Shown here in pieces: positions 34,040 through 43,371 of a DNA stretch of 64,000 nt. This stretch comes from an uncultured Christensenella sp. (GTDB lineage Bacteria > Bacillota > Clostridia > Christensenellales > Borkfalkiaceae). A program made the position numbers and the translations under genes. Positions within the stretch are counted from its first letter, which is position 1; the number at the start of each line of letters is the position of its first letter. The notes below the pieces were generated by a model that searched no databases, had not been told where the DNA came from, and was given only the letters and a program-made list of their open reading frames with translations. The stretch is from NCBI GenBank assembly GCA_910579525.1, contig CAJTUK010000003.1, positions 212,808-276,807 on the forward strand, in the 5' to 3' direction.

Positions 34040-34708
34040 ATGTACGGTATGATATTTTGCGTGATAACGGAAGGAAACGTCGACGAAATAACCCTGCCCG
34101 ACTGCGACGTCGCCCTTTTCGGCTTCGACGTTCTGGGCGAAGCCGACTATGAGAGCGAGCTGCGCGGCGAAACCGAAAAATTCGAAGAGGCGGCGCGCCT
34201 TACAAAAAACTGTTCCTGCGGCGGAGTGTTCGCATGCAAAACTGTCAGCCGCGGGCTATTCCGCAAGTCCGCGGCGGTTGCCGACAGAGGCAAACTTTTG
34301 GGTATAGCGGATATGACCCGCGTCCTCGACGGCGAAGATTATAAAAGCGGCGCCTCGCTTGGTCTCTATAAAGTCAACGGTTGCGGAGTGGGGGTGTGCA
34401 TAGAAAACGACCTGTTTTTTCCCGAAAACGTAAAAAGTCTCACCGATTGCGGCTGCAACGTAATAGTCGTTCTCGCGGAGCAGCTGCGCGACGTTATCCC
34501 GCCGCTCTTGATTCGCGCATATTCCTATCTGTACGGCGTGCCCGTTATTATGGTTGCGGGCAAAACCGCGTATTTCGCCGATATATCGGGGGCAATCGCG
34601 TCTTCCACGCAAAACACAACCGTTTTCGAAGTGAGTCCTCAAAACCGTTACAGGGTGGTAACAACCCGCCGCAAGGGCATTAATTCGGATTCCAAAGCGG
34701 ACTATTAA
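34040..34708 (+). CDS. Nitrilase-superfamily-like protein
   Basis: 222 residues resembling a shortened carbon-nitrogen hydrolase: a conserved-looking Glu in ETEKFEEAARL, a lysine in DRGKLLG, and a cysteine in VGVCIENDLFFPENVKSLTDCGCNVIVV, in the order E-K-C of the nitrilase triad. Typical members are about 260 residues, so parts are missing or diverged. No ribosome site is visible before either ATG (34040 or 34049). The substrate is unknown. Confidence 0.6.
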   Translation: MYGMIFCVITEGNVDEITLPDCDVALFGFDVLGEADYESELRGETEKFEEAARLTKNCSCGGVFACKTVSRGLFRKSAAVADRGKLLGIADMTRVLDGEDYKSGASLGLYKVNGCGVGVCIENDLFFPENVKSLTDCGCNVIVVLAEQLRDVIPPLLIRAYSYLYGVPVIMVAGKTAYFADISGAIASSTQNTTVFEVSPQNRYRVVTTRRKGINSDSKADY

Positions 34709-34798
34709 CCTTAAAAACTATTTACGGTCGCCTCGTGCCGCACAAAAACGTGCACCTCGTAACTTTATTATAATAATTTCAAAATTTCCCTCTATTGC

Positions 34799-34827
34799 TT
34801 GAAATTTAAAAAATAGTTTGCTATAAT
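34799..34827 (+). promoter_or_regulatory. Promoter of the yicC-gmk-rpoZ-priA operon
   Basis: -35 TTGAAA (34799-34804), 17-bp spacer, -10 TATAAT (34822-34827), 36 bp before the yicC ATG. Confidence 0.88.
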
Positions 34828-34862
34828 TATTTTTGTATAAAAATTACGTTAGAGGTTTTCAG

Positions 34863-35738
34863 ATGTACAGCATGACGGGGTACGGCAGAGGAGAATACAA
34901 AGCGGGCGGCGTAGAGCTCACCGTCGAGATAAAAACGGTGAACAACCGCTATCTCGACGCAGTCTTAAAGTGTCCGCGCGTCTTTAACGCGTATGAAGAA
35001 AATATCCGCGGTATAATTCGCGGCAAGCTCACGCGCGGTCACGCCGACGTCTATGTTTCGTTTACCGACAAGCGCGAAAAAGAAAAAACCTTAACTTTGG
35101 ACGAAGCCGTCGCAAAAGCATATTTCAACGCCGCTCAACGGCTCGAAAAACTTTTACCCGAACTTGAAAACGATTTAACCCTCACAAGCGTTTTGCGCTA
35201 TCCCGAAGTGTTAAAAACCGAAGACGCGTCCGCCGCCGACGAAGAGCTCGTTTCCGCGTTGGAATCCGCGTTGGAATCCGCGCTGGACAAGCTCAACGCC
35301 ATGCGCGAAACGGAGGGCGAAAAGCTCAAAGCCGACATGCTCTCACGTATGCTCGTTATAGAAGGGCTCGTAAAAAGCGTCGAAGAGCGCGCCCCGCTCG
35401 TGGCCGAAAATTACAGGCAAAAACTCGAAGCCAGAATTAAAAAGATTTTAGACGGCGTCGAAGTGGACGAGGGCAGGCTGCTTACCGAAGTCTGCGTGTT
35501 TTCCGATAAGAGCAACATAGACGAAGAGCTTACCCGCCTCCGTTCCCATATCGTACAGTTCAGGCAAATCTGCAAAGAAAAACTCGTGGGCAGGAAGCTC
35601 GACTTCCTCGTTCAGGAGTTCAACCGCGAAGCCAACACCATCTGTTCCAAATCCAACGACGTAGAGGTAACCCGCTTGGGTCTCGCGTTGAAAAACGAGA
35701 TAGAAAAGGTGCGCGAACAAGTCCAGAACGTGGAGTAA
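34863..35738 (+). CDS. yicC: YicC-family endoribonuclease
   Basis: 291 residues starting MYSMTGYGRG, the invariant N-terminus of YicC/YloC, with VEIKTVNNRYLD, and the C-terminal domain FLVQEFNREANTICSKSND. YicC proteins are endoribonucleases in E. coli and Bacillus. AGAGG at 34851-34855 fixes the start at 34863; a further upstream in-frame ATG lies between promoter and ribosome site. In Bacillus remA separates this gene from gmk; here only six bases do. Confidence 0.94.
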   Translation: MYSMTGYGRGEYKAGGVELTVEIKTVNNRYLDAVLKCPRVFNAYEENIRGIIRGKLTRGHADVYVSFTDKREKEKTLTLDEAVAKAYFNAAQRLEKLLPELENDLTLTSVLRYPEVLKTEDASAADEELVSALESALESALDKLNAMRETEGEKLKADMLSRMLVIEGLVKSVEERAPLVAENYRQKLEARIKKILDGVEVDEGRLLTEVCVFSDKSNIDEELTRLRSHIVQFRQICKEKLVGRKLDFLVQEFNREANTICSKSNDVEVTRLGLALKNEIEKVREQVQNVE

Positions 35739-35744
35739 GGAGAT

Positions 35745-36308
35745 ATGCAAAAAAATCTGTTAATCGTTTTTTCCGGTCCGTCGGGCGTCGGTAAGGGCAC
35801 CGTAGTCAAAAAACTTTTAAAAAACGGCAATCGCGCGCTCTCCGTTTCCTGTACCACCCGCGCCCCGCGCGAGGGCGAAGTCGACGGCAAGTCCTATTTC
35901 TTCGTTACAAAGGGCGAATTCGAAAGCGGTATAAAAGAGGGCGGTTTTTTAGAATATAACGAGCACTTCGGCAATTATTACGGCACGCCGAAAAAATTCG
36001 TGGAAGAAACCCTGAAAACGCGTGACGTAATTCTCGAAATCGAGGTGGACGGCGCGCTCAAAGTAAAAGAGTCCTACCCCGACGCCCTGCTCGTAATGAT
36101 TTTGCCGCCAAGCGCTAACGAACTCCGCGCCCGACTTTTAAAACGCGGGTCGGAAAGCGCGGAAAAGATAGAAGAGCGCGTAAAGCGCATGGAATACGAA
36201 CTCTCTAAAAAAGAGTTTTACGATTATTCGGTAATCAACGACTCGCTCTGCGAGTGCGTCGAAAATATAGAAAATATCATTTTAAAAGAAAAGGAGATAA
36301 GGCAATGA
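35745..36308 (+). CDS. gmk: Guanylate kinase
   Basis: 187 residues phosphorylating GMP to GDP. P-loop SGPSGVGKGT at 9-18, SCTTRAPREGEVDGKSYFF for GMP binding, and the lid-region residues RGSESAEKIEERVKRM. AAGGAG precedes the ATG. The stop overlaps the rpoZ start. Confidence 0.96.
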   Translation: MQKNLLIVFSGPSGVGKGTVVKKLLKNGNRALSVSCTTRAPREGEVDGKSYFFVTKGEFESGIKEGGFLEYNEHFGNYYGTPKKFVEETLKTRDVILEIEVDGALKVKESYPDALLVMILPPSANELRARLLKRGSESAEKIEERVKRMEYELSKKEFYDYSVINDSLCECVENIENIILKEKEIRQ

Positions 36309-36520
36309 TTAACACGCCTCCCGTAGATTTACTTATAGAACAGCTCGGCACGGACGGGCAGCCCGTTTCGCGCTATTGCCTTTGCGTAGTCGCCGCAAAA
36401 AGGGCGAGGCAGATAATAGAACAGGCTTCCTCCGCACCCAGAGGCGGCGAGGTTTTAAAAGAACTCGCCATAGCCAGCCGTGAAATCGCAAGCGGCAAAG
36501 TCAAGTGCGTAAAGGACTGA
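36305..36520 (+). CDS. rpoZ: RNA polymerase omega subunit
   Basis: 71 residues starting MINTPPVDLL, with YCLCVVAAKRARQI (the omega RxARQ motif) and KELAIASREIASGKV. Omega helps assemble RNA polymerase beta prime. AAGGAG precedes the ATG at 36305, which overlaps the gmk stop; the longer open frame lies inside gmk. The neighbourhood is the standard one for Firmicutes. Confidence 0.93.
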   Translation: MINTPPVDLLIEQLGTDGQPVSRYCLCVVAAKRARQIIEQASSAPRGGEVLKELAIASREIASGKVKCVKD

Positions 36521-36531
36521 TTTTCATATAA

Positions 36532-38703
36532 GTGTACGCACAAGTCATAGTAGACATAGCCCACAGCCAAGTGGACAAAATATTCGAATACTCCTGTCCG
36601 GATTGGGTTAAAGAGGGTTGCCGCGTAAAGGTGCCCTTCGGCGGCAGAGTTTTAGACGGGTTCGTCACGGGCGTTTCTCAAACGCCGTCCTTCCCGCCCG
36701 AAAAAATCAAACCCGTAACTCAAGTATTCGACGAATTGCCTGCGCTCGTCCCCGAATGTTTTTCGCTGATGGAGCGCGTTTCTTCGCGCTATAAAGTTCC
36801 CAAAGCCGCGGCTCTGCGGCTGTTTTTGCCGTCCGAAATGCGCCTCGGCAAAGTGCGCGAAGTCTATAAAAAATTCGCAAAAGTCAAAGATATATCGGTA
36901 TCTGTTCCCAAAAACGCCGCCAAACAGCGCGGCGCTTTGGACTTTTTGCAACAAAACGGCGACTGCGACTATACCGCTCTGTGCCAAAAATTCGGCAGGG
37001 GCGCCGTAAACGCGCTCGAAGAAAAGGGCGCTATAGAAGTCTATAAAGTCAAGACAAACCGCAACCCCTTCGCCGAAGTCTCCGGCGGCGGCGCCGAAAA
37101 GTCCTTGACCGCCGCGCAGACGGAAGCGGTGCGTTCGGTGCAAAACGTCCCCAAAACCGTACACCTTATTCACGGGGTAACGGGCAGCGGAAAAACGGAA
37201 ATATATCTCCACCTCATCGCGGAAGAAATAAAAAAAGGCCGCACTGCAATATTCCTCGTTCCCGAAATTTCGCTCACCCCTCAAATGCTCGCCCAGTTGC
37301 GCGCAAGGTTCAGCGGTCAGGCGGCTATAATGCACAGCGGTCTGTCGGCGGGCGAAAAGTTCGACGAATGGTGGCGCCTGCGCTCGGGCGAAGCAAAAAT
37401 AGCCGTGGGCGCGAGGAGCGCGGTATTCGCCCCGCTTGAAAACATCGGCGTCATAATAGTGGACGAAGAGCACGACGGCTCGTACTCTTCGGAGAGCGCG
37501 CCCCGCTATTCCACGGTGGAGGTGGCAAAGCTCCGAGCCGAATACAACGGTTGCAAACTCGTTCTGGGCAGCGCCACCCCGTCGGTAGAGAGCTACGCAA
37601 AGGCAAAGTCGGGCGAGTACAATCTGATCACCCTGCCCGACCGCATAAACAAACGCCCCCTGCCGGAAATTACAATAGCCGACATGCGTAAAGAGGCGCA
37701 GCGCGGCAATTCCTCGTCGTTTTCTTCCTCTCTCCGCTTCGAACTCGAAAACACTCTCAAAAGCGGCAATCAGGCAATAATATTTTTAAACCGCCGCGGC
37801 TATTCCCAAAAGGTTATCTGCCGCGACTGCGGCTACGTCGCCAAGTGCGAACACTGCGACGTCACGCTTACGTATCACAGTGAAGACGACTGTTTAAAGT
37901 GTCACTACTGCGGTGCAAAATACAAAATGCTTTCGGCTTGTCCCGAGTGCGGCGGCGTGCATATACGTTACAGCGGCACGGGTACACAGCGCGTGGTTTC
38001 CGACTTGGGCGCGCTCTTTCCCGAAGCGCGCATATTGAGAATGGACGTCGACACCGTTTCCGGCAAAGACGGTCACTATAAAATATTGAGCAAGTTTGCC
38101 AAAAAAGAAGCGGATATACTCGTCGGCACCCAAATGGTGGCAAAGGGTCACGATTTCCCTTCCGTCACGCTCGTGGGCATACTCGACGCAGATATGAGTT
38201 TACAGTTCGAAGACTACCGCAGCGGTGAACGCACCTTTCAGCTTATAACTCAGGTCGCGGGCAGAAGCGGCCGCGCCGGCGAGAGCGGAAAGGTGGTTTT
38301 GCAGACCTATTGTCCTGAAAATTATATCCTGCGTTACGCCGTAAACTACGACTACGAGGGCTTTTTTCAAAACGAAATCCGCCTGCGCGAAGCTACTTTT
38401 TACCCGCCTTTCGCGCTCGTGTGCAGGGTGATGGTTACGGGCTCCGACGAAGAAAAATCGCTCGAAGCGTTAAAAAAGGTCTATTTTGCAATAGAAGAAC
38501 TCAAAAAAGAGGACGAGGCGGAGTTCGTGTTTTTAAACAAAATGCGCTCGCCCATAAAAAAATTACAGGAAAAGTTTCGCTTTCAGGTGCTCATGCGTCT
38601 CAAATCGGACAAGTATTTAAATAAAATTTACGGCTTTGCGGCTGAATTTTCCGATGCCGACGTTCTCGTGTACGTAGAAGAAAATCCCGCAAATTTATCG
38701 TGA
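36532..38703 (+). CDS. priA: Primosomal replication restart helicase PriA
   Basis: 723 residues. The N-terminal 3'-DNA-binding domain (VIVDIAHSQVDKIFEYS) is followed by Walker A GVTGSGKTEIY near 215, DEEH near 310, and the zinc-binding cysteines CRDCG, CEHCD, CHYCG, CPECG (about 425-480), then helicase motifs V-VI (QVAGRSGRAGESG). It starts with GTG 12 bases after the rpoZ stop. Bacillus has coaBC between rpoZ and priA; it is absent here. Confidence 0.95.
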   Translation: MYAQVIVDIAHSQVDKIFEYSCPDWVKEGCRVKVPFGGRVLDGFVTGVSQTPSFPPEKIKPVTQVFDELPALVPECFSLMERVSSRYKVPKAAALRLFLPSEMRLGKVREVYKKFAKVKDISVSVPKNAAKQRGALDFLQQNGDCDYTALCQKFGRGAVNALEEKGAIEVYKVKTNRNPFAEVSGGGAEKSLTAAQTEAVRSVQNVPKTVHLIHGVTGSGKTEIYLHLIAEEIKKGRTAIFLVPEISLTPQMLAQLRARFSGQAAIMHSGLSAGEKFDEWWRLRSGEAKIAVGARSAVFAPLENIGVIIVDEEHDGSYSSESAPRYSTVEVAKLRAEYNGCKLVLGSATPSVESYAKAKSGEYNLITLPDRINKRPLPEITIADMRKEAQRGNSSSFSSSLRFELENTLKSGNQAIIFLNRRGYSQKVICRDCGYVAKCEHCDVTLTYHSEDDCLKCHYCGAKYKMLSACPECGGVHIRYSGTGTQRVVSDLGALFPEARILRMDVDTVSGKDGHYKILSKFAKKEADILVGTQMVAKGHDFPSVTLVGILDADMSLQFEDYRSGERTFQLITQVAGRSGRAGESGKVVLQTYCPENYILRYAVNYDYEGFFQNEIRLREATFYPPFALVCRVMVTGSDEEKSLEALKKVYFAIEELKKEDEAEFVFLNKMRSPIKKLQEKFRFQVLMRLKSDKYLNKIYGFAAEFSDADVLVYVEENPANLS

Positions 38704-38711
38704 GGTTATTA

Positions 38712-39176
38712 ATGGCTATACAATACGTAGTTCAAAACGGCGACCCCGTTTTAAGAAAAGCGTGCGCTCCCGTCAAAAATTTCAATAAAGAACTGCACGC
38801 AATTTTAAACGACATGCGCGACACCGTCCGCGCCGAACACGGAGCGGGGCTCGCCGCGCCCCAAATCGGCTTGTCAATCCGCGCGGTGGTTATCGACGTT
38901 GACGAGGGCTATTTCGAGCTCATAAATCCGGTAATCGTCGCAACCAAAGGCGAGCAGTGCGGACCGGAGGGTTGCCTCTCCGTCAAAGGCAGGCAGGGCA
39001 CGGTAAAAAGACCTATGCGCGTAAAAGCGGAGTATTTCGACCGTTTCGGAAAAAAGCATAAACTCACCGCCGAGGGTTTTTTTGCCCGCGCGGTCTGCCA
39101 CGAACTCGACCATCTCGACGGCGTGCTGTATATAGACAAGGCGGAAGAGGTATACGACCTGCCTCCGGAGGATTAA
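38712..39176 (+). CDS. def: Peptide deformylase
   Basis: 154 residues removing the formyl group from nascent proteins. All three motifs are present: GAGLAAPQIG, EGCLSVKG (metal Cys) and CHELDHLDG (two metal His plus catalytic Glu). GAGG before the ATG at 38712 sets the start; the GTG at 38700 lies inside the priA stop region. fmt follows after one base. Confidence 0.95.
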   Translation: MAIQYVVQNGDPVLRKACAPVKNFNKELHAILNDMRDTVRAEHGAGLAAPQIGLSIRAVVIDVDEGYFELINPVIVATKGEQCGPEGCLSVKGRQGTVKRPMRVKAEYFDRFGKKHKLTAEGFFARAVCHELDHLDGVLYIDKAEEVYDLPPED

Positions 39177-39177
39177 A

Positions 39178-40095
39178 ATGAAAATAGTTTTCGCAGGTTC
39201 TCCGCAGTTCGCCGTGCCCGCGCTCGAAAAACTCGTGCATGGCAAAAAGCAAGTCGCGGCGGTTATAACTCAACCCGATAAGCCCGCAGGACGCAAAAAA
39301 ATACTCGCGCCCACCGCGGTGAAAACGGCGGCTCAAAAACTCGGCTTGCCCGTATACGATTTTGCCAAAATCAAAAACGAGGTCGAAACGCTCAAATCGT
39401 TGGGCGCCGATATTATGATAACGTGCGCCTACGGTCAGCTTTTAACGCAGGAAGTTTTAAACTGTTTCCCGTGCGGAGTGTGGAACATACACGCATCGCT
39501 TTTGCCTCTTTTCAGGGGAGCGTCCCCGATCAGTTCGGCAATACTTGCGGGCGAGGAGTATACGGGAGTAACCGTCATGAAAACGGAGCTGTCTCTCGAC
39601 ACGGGCGCAATGCTCCTCGTAAAAAGGTGCGCAATAAACGGAGCCACCTGCGGCGAACTCACTCAAAGGCTGTCCGTCCTCGGCGCGGATGCGGCGTTAG
39701 AAGCGGTGGAGCTTTTAGAAAGCGGCGATTCACAGCTGTTAATGCAGGACGAGGCAAAGGCGACTTTTTGTAAAAAGGTTACCAAATCCGATTGCAAGCT
39801 GGATTTCACCCGCCCGCATAACGAAGTCTGCAACAAAATAAAAGCGTTCAGTCCGGATCCCGCGGCGTACTGTTTTTTAAACGGACAGCAACTCAATATT
39901 TTGAATGCGGAGCATAACGGAGATATAGTCGGCAAGTGCGGCGAAGTATTGTTTGCCGATAAGCGCGGCGTGGCGGTCGGTTGCGCGGGCGGCTCGGTAT
40001 TAATAACCGAACTCCAGCCTGCCGGCGGCAAAAAAATGCGCGCCAGCGACTTTGCTAACGGCAGAAAGATAAAGGCGGGCGACATACTTGACTAA
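39178..40095 (+). CDS. fmt: Methionyl-tRNA formyltransferase
   Basis: 305 residues. AGSPQFAVPALEKL at the N-terminus, the formyl-folate catalytic segment WNIHASLLPLFRGASPI, and the C-terminal tRNA-binding OB-like domain from about 205. Pairs functionally with def just upstream. GGAGG precedes the ATG. Confidence 0.95.
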   Translation: MKIVFAGSPQFAVPALEKLVHGKKQVAAVITQPDKPAGRKKILAPTAVKTAAQKLGLPVYDFAKIKNEVETLKSLGADIMITCAYGQLLTQEVLNCFPCGVWNIHASLLPLFRGASPISSAILAGEEYTGVTVMKTELSLDTGAMLLVKRCAINGATCGELTQRLSVLGADAALEAVELLESGDSQLLMQDEAKATFCKKVTKSDCKLDFTRPHNEVCNKIKAFSPDPAAYCFLNGQQLNILNAEHNGDIVGKCGEVLFADKRGVAVGCAGGSVLITELQPAGGKKMRASDFANGRKIKAGDILD

Positions 40096-41317
40096 TCCTC
40101 TCTGCGACCCCTATTTTGTGTTGGCAAAGGTATATATAGGGGGCAAATACTTAAAACAAGCCATTGCGGAAACGGTAATAGAGCCACTGAACAAGGCGCG
40201 CACCGTAAAAATATGCTACGGCGTGCTCGAAAAAGACTGTTATTTAGAGCATATTATAGGGGCAAACGTTAAAAAACAGCCCAAAACGTCGGTAAAAATA
40301 CTACTTAAAATCGCGCTCTATATGCTTGAATTTATGCAAAAGCGCGATTATATGGTGGTGGATTACGCCGTTGAGCTTATAAAAAAGCTGGGCAAAGAGG
40401 GCGCGGCGGGATTTGTAAACGCTTTCCTGCGCTCCTATAATATACCTCCCCTTCCGCAAAACGGGGTCGAAGCCCTTGCGGTTTCGTCAAGCGCTCCCGC
40501 GTGGCTCGCAAAAAAAATAAAGCGCTCGTACAAGAGCGAAGCGGCTGACATATTGTCCGCGCCGTCAAAGGGCGTATGCGTGCGGTTCGTGCGCGGAGAA
40601 GAAAATTATATTCAAAAACCCCATTCTCCCACGCCGTTTAAAAATGTCTTTATATTCGAAAACTTCGTTCGCGACGGAGGCTTTTTCGAAGGCGACTATA
40701 CGTTTCAGTCCGTCGGCTCGGTCGCGATCTGCGATATAATAGGCGGAGGCGGCAGTCTTTTAGACGCGTGTTCCGCCCCGGGCGGCAAATCCGTCTTGCT
40801 CTCGCAAAAATTCAAAGAAATTACCGCGTGCGAGCTTCACTCCCACCGCGTCGGGCTAATAGAGCAATACTGCTCCCGCATGGGTGTAACAAACGTTTCC
40901 GCGGTTCAGGCGGATTCCGCCGTTTTTAATCCAGAATACGAAAACGCGTTCGACGCGGTGCTCTGCGACGCCCCCTGTTCGGGCACGGGAGTGATAAACG
41001 AAAATCCGGATATAAAGCTGTTCCGCAAGGAAAGCGATATCGCCGACCTTTGCGCTCTTCAACTTAAAATACTTAAAAACTGTTCCCGCTACGTCAAGCA
41101 AGGGGGCGTTTTATATTACTCCACGTGTTCCGTTCTTCCCGAAGAAAACGACAGCACGGCGCACGATTTTCTCGAATTGCACCCCGAATATACTTTAATC
41201 AAGCTCGATTCGCCTCTCTCGCACAGGGCAACGGGCTACGGGTTGCAGTTTCTGCCGCATATCTCGCTCGGCGCGGGATTTTTCGTCGCGGCGTTTATTA
41301 AGGGGAAACAATCATGA
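40088..41317 (+). CDS. rsmB: 16S rRNA (cytosine-967-C5)-methyltransferase RsmB
   Basis: 409 residues: an N-terminal NusB-like helical domain (about 1-135), then the SAM-dependent m5C domain with DACSAPGGKS, CDAPCSGTG (catalytic motif IV cysteine) and YYSTCSVLPEEN (motif VI cysteine). The start is a TTG that overlaps fmt by eight bases, the only start codon consistent with homology. Confidence 0.92.
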   Translation: MTNPLCDPYFVLAKVYIGGKYLKQAIAETVIEPLNKARTVKICYGVLEKDCYLEHIIGANVKKQPKTSVKILLKIALYMLEFMQKRDYMVVDYAVELIKKLGKEGAAGFVNAFLRSYNIPPLPQNGVEALAVSSSAPAWLAKKIKRSYKSEAADILSAPSKGVCVRFVRGEENYIQKPHSPTPFKNVFIFENFVRDGGFFEGDYTFQSVGSVAICDIIGGGGSLLDACSAPGGKSVLLSQKFKEITACELHSHRVGLIEQYCSRMGVTNVSAVQADSAVFNPEYENAFDAVLCDAPCSGTGVINENPDIKLFRKESDIADLCALQLKILKNCSRYVKQGGVLYYSTCSVLPEENDSTAHDFLELHPEYTLIKLDSPLSHRATGYGLQFLPHISLGAGFFVAAFIKGKQS

Positions 41318-42288
41318 ATAAAGACAGAAAAAATTACATAAAAAGCTGCGAGGTCTCCGAGGTAACAACGTTAAATCTCGGCGGCAGCTTGCAAAAAATA
41401 GCGGTGGAAGGCAAGAGTAAAAACCTTCCCGTCGTGATTGCCCTGCACGGCGGACCGGGTACGCCCGCGCCCTTTTCGGTGGGGTGCCGCGGACTGTTTC
41501 CCCAACTCACCGACAGCGCGGTTATGGTCTATTGGGATCAGCTCGGTTGCGGAATAAACAACTGCAAGCTCGGTAACGGCGTCACAATCGAAAACTTCGT
41601 GCAAATGACGTGCGATTTGGTAAAAGAAATAAAAACCCGCTTTCCTCAAAACAAGGTCTATCTTTTGGGGATAAGCTGGGGCAGCGTGCTCGCGCTTAAA
41701 ACCGCCGTCCGCATTCCGGAGCTTTTAAACGGCGTCCTCGTGTTCGGGCAGATAGTCTCTGATTTGTTTTTCAATGAAGAAGTCTCCGCCGCGTTCGATT
41801 CCGCGCCTTTGAAAATAAGCAGCAAAGCGCGTAAAATCATAGCAGCGGGCGCCGGCGCCGACCCGAAAACTTTAAAAAAATCGCTTGCGGGGCTTACAAA
41901 ACTCATTAAAAAATATACCGACGGCTACGATAACAAAAATTCCCGCCCCGCCGAAATAAAGGGCGTAATAAAGGGGCTGTTGAGCAGTCCCGATTACAAG
42001 TTCAAAGACTTCGCGGCAATAGTTAAAAACGGATATCTCAAAAACGACAGTCTGTGGGGCGAGCTCATTAAAATAAATCTTTCGGGTTGCTTTGCGGAAG
42101 TTAAAATACCTTACCGCATTTTACAGGGCGATACCGACCTCGCCGCGCTGACTTCCGCGGCGGTAAAGGCCGTAAACAACTCCCAAAACCCTCTCGTTTC
42201 GGTCAGGGTGCTTAAAAATTCGGGTCACCTGCCTTCGGAAGAGGCAATGCAAATTATGTTTGAGGAACTGCGCGAACTCATAAAATGA
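41314..42288 (+). CDS. Alpha/beta hydrolase, prolyl-aminopeptidase-like (S33)
   Basis: 324 residues. ALHGGPGTPAP carries the HGGPG oxyanion motif of proline iminopeptidases, YWDQLGCG follows, GISWGSVLAL holds the nucleophile serine, and LQGDTDLAA and NSGHLPSEE the acid and histidine. Coupled to rsmB and rlmN by ATGA overlaps, so it is inserted into a conserved RNA-modification run where Bacillus has no hydrolase. Confidence 0.82.
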   Translation: MNKDRKNYIKSCEVSEVTTLNLGGSLQKIAVEGKSKNLPVVIALHGGPGTPAPFSVGCRGLFPQLTDSAVMVYWDQLGCGINNCKLGNGVTIENFVQMTCDLVKEIKTRFPQNKVYLLGISWGSVLALKTAVRIPELLNGVLVFGQIVSDLFFNEEVSAAFDSAPLKISSKARKIIAAGAGADPKTLKKSLAGLTKLIKKYTDGYDNKNSRPAEIKGVIKGLLSSPDYKFKDFAAIVKNGYLKNDSLWGELIKINLSGCFAEVKIPYRILQGDTDLAALTSAAVKAVNNSQNPLVSVRVLKNSGHLPSEEAMQIMFEELRELIK

Positions 42289-43343
42289 AAAAGATTTTAC
42301 AGGATTTAAACTTCGAACAGCTCGAAAACTTAATAATCTCCCTAGGGGAAAAAAAGTTCCGCGCAAGCCAGCTTCGCGAGGGACTCGCGCTCGGCAAAAA
42401 AATATCCGAAATAAACGTTTCCCCCGAGTTGCGCCAAAAACTTTTGGAAGAATACGAGGACGAGCCCGTCAAAATACTCAAAACCTTTTATTCGCAGGAC
42501 GGCACGGAAAAATATCTGTTTTCGCTCGCGGACGGCAACGTAATAGAGGGCGTTTTAATGAAATACAAATACGGTTACACGCAGTGCGTTTCAACGCAGG
42601 CGGGTTGCCGTATGGGTTGCAAATTCTGCGCCAGCACGTTAAACGGACTCATAAGAAATCTAACCCCGGGCGAAATTCTCTCGCAGGTGTTAAAGGTCAA
42701 CGCCGTTCACGGCGGAACTCTCAAAAAACGCGCCGTAACCAACATAGTTTTAATGGGCAGCGGCGAACCTCTCGATAATTACGACAACGTTGTTTCGTTT
42801 TTGAAAAACGTCTCCGCGGAGGGCGGAATTAATATTTCCCCCCGCAATATATCCCTTTCAACGTGCGGTCTGGTGCCCAAAATTTACGACCTCGCAAACG
42901 AAAATTTACCCGTAAACCTAACCATATCCCTGCATCAGACAACCGACGAAGGCCGCGCCCGCACTATGCCCGTGGCAAAAAAATATTCCATTGCGGAAAT
43001 TTTAAAAGCCTGCAATTTTTACTTTGAAAAGACGGGCAGGAGATATATTTTCGAGTACTCCCTCATAGCGGGCGAAAACTGCGGCAAAGAACACGCCGAA
43101 GGGCTGATAAACCTCTTGAAGGGCAAGCCCTGCCACGTGAATTTGATTCGTCTTAACGAAGTAAAGGAAAGGGATTTGAAATCAATAACCGAAAAAGAAG
43201 CCTACCGCTTTCTGGGGCTTTTGGAAAAGGGTGGTCTCTCCGCAACTTTGCGCCGGCAAATAGGTTCCGATATCGGCGGTGCATGCGGTCAGCTCCGCGC
43301 CGCCTATCTCGATACTCCCGCAATCGAAGAATCGGAAAAATAA
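42285..43343 (+). CDS. rlmN: Dual-specificity 23S rRNA/tRNA (adenine C2)-methyltransferase RlmN
   Basis: 352 residues, radical SAM. CRMGCKFCAS (CxxxCxxC, about 110) binds the 4Fe-4S cluster; the methyl-carrying cysteine lies near the C-terminus in the ATLRRQIGSDIGGACGQL segment. It makes m2A2503 in 23S rRNA and m2A37 in some tRNAs. ATGA overlap with the hydrolase gene. Confidence 0.94.
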   Translation: MKKILQDLNFEQLENLIISLGEKKFRASQLREGLALGKKISEINVSPELRQKLLEEYEDEPVKILKTFYSQDGTEKYLFSLADGNVIEGVLMKYKYGYTQCVSTQAGCRMGCKFCASTLNGLIRNLTPGEILSQVLKVNAVHGGTLKKRAVTNIVLMGSGEPLDNYDNVVSFLKNVSAEGGINISPRNISLSTCGLVPKIYDLANENLPVNLTISLHQTTDEGRARTMPVAKKYSIAEILKACNFYFEKTGRRYIFEYSLIAGENCGKEHAEGLINLLKGKPCHVNLIRLNEVKERDLKSITEKEAYRFLGLLEKGGLSATLRRQIGSDIGGACGQLRAAYLDTPAIEESEK

Positions 43344-43371
43344 TCATATTAACCAAATTGAGGATATTACT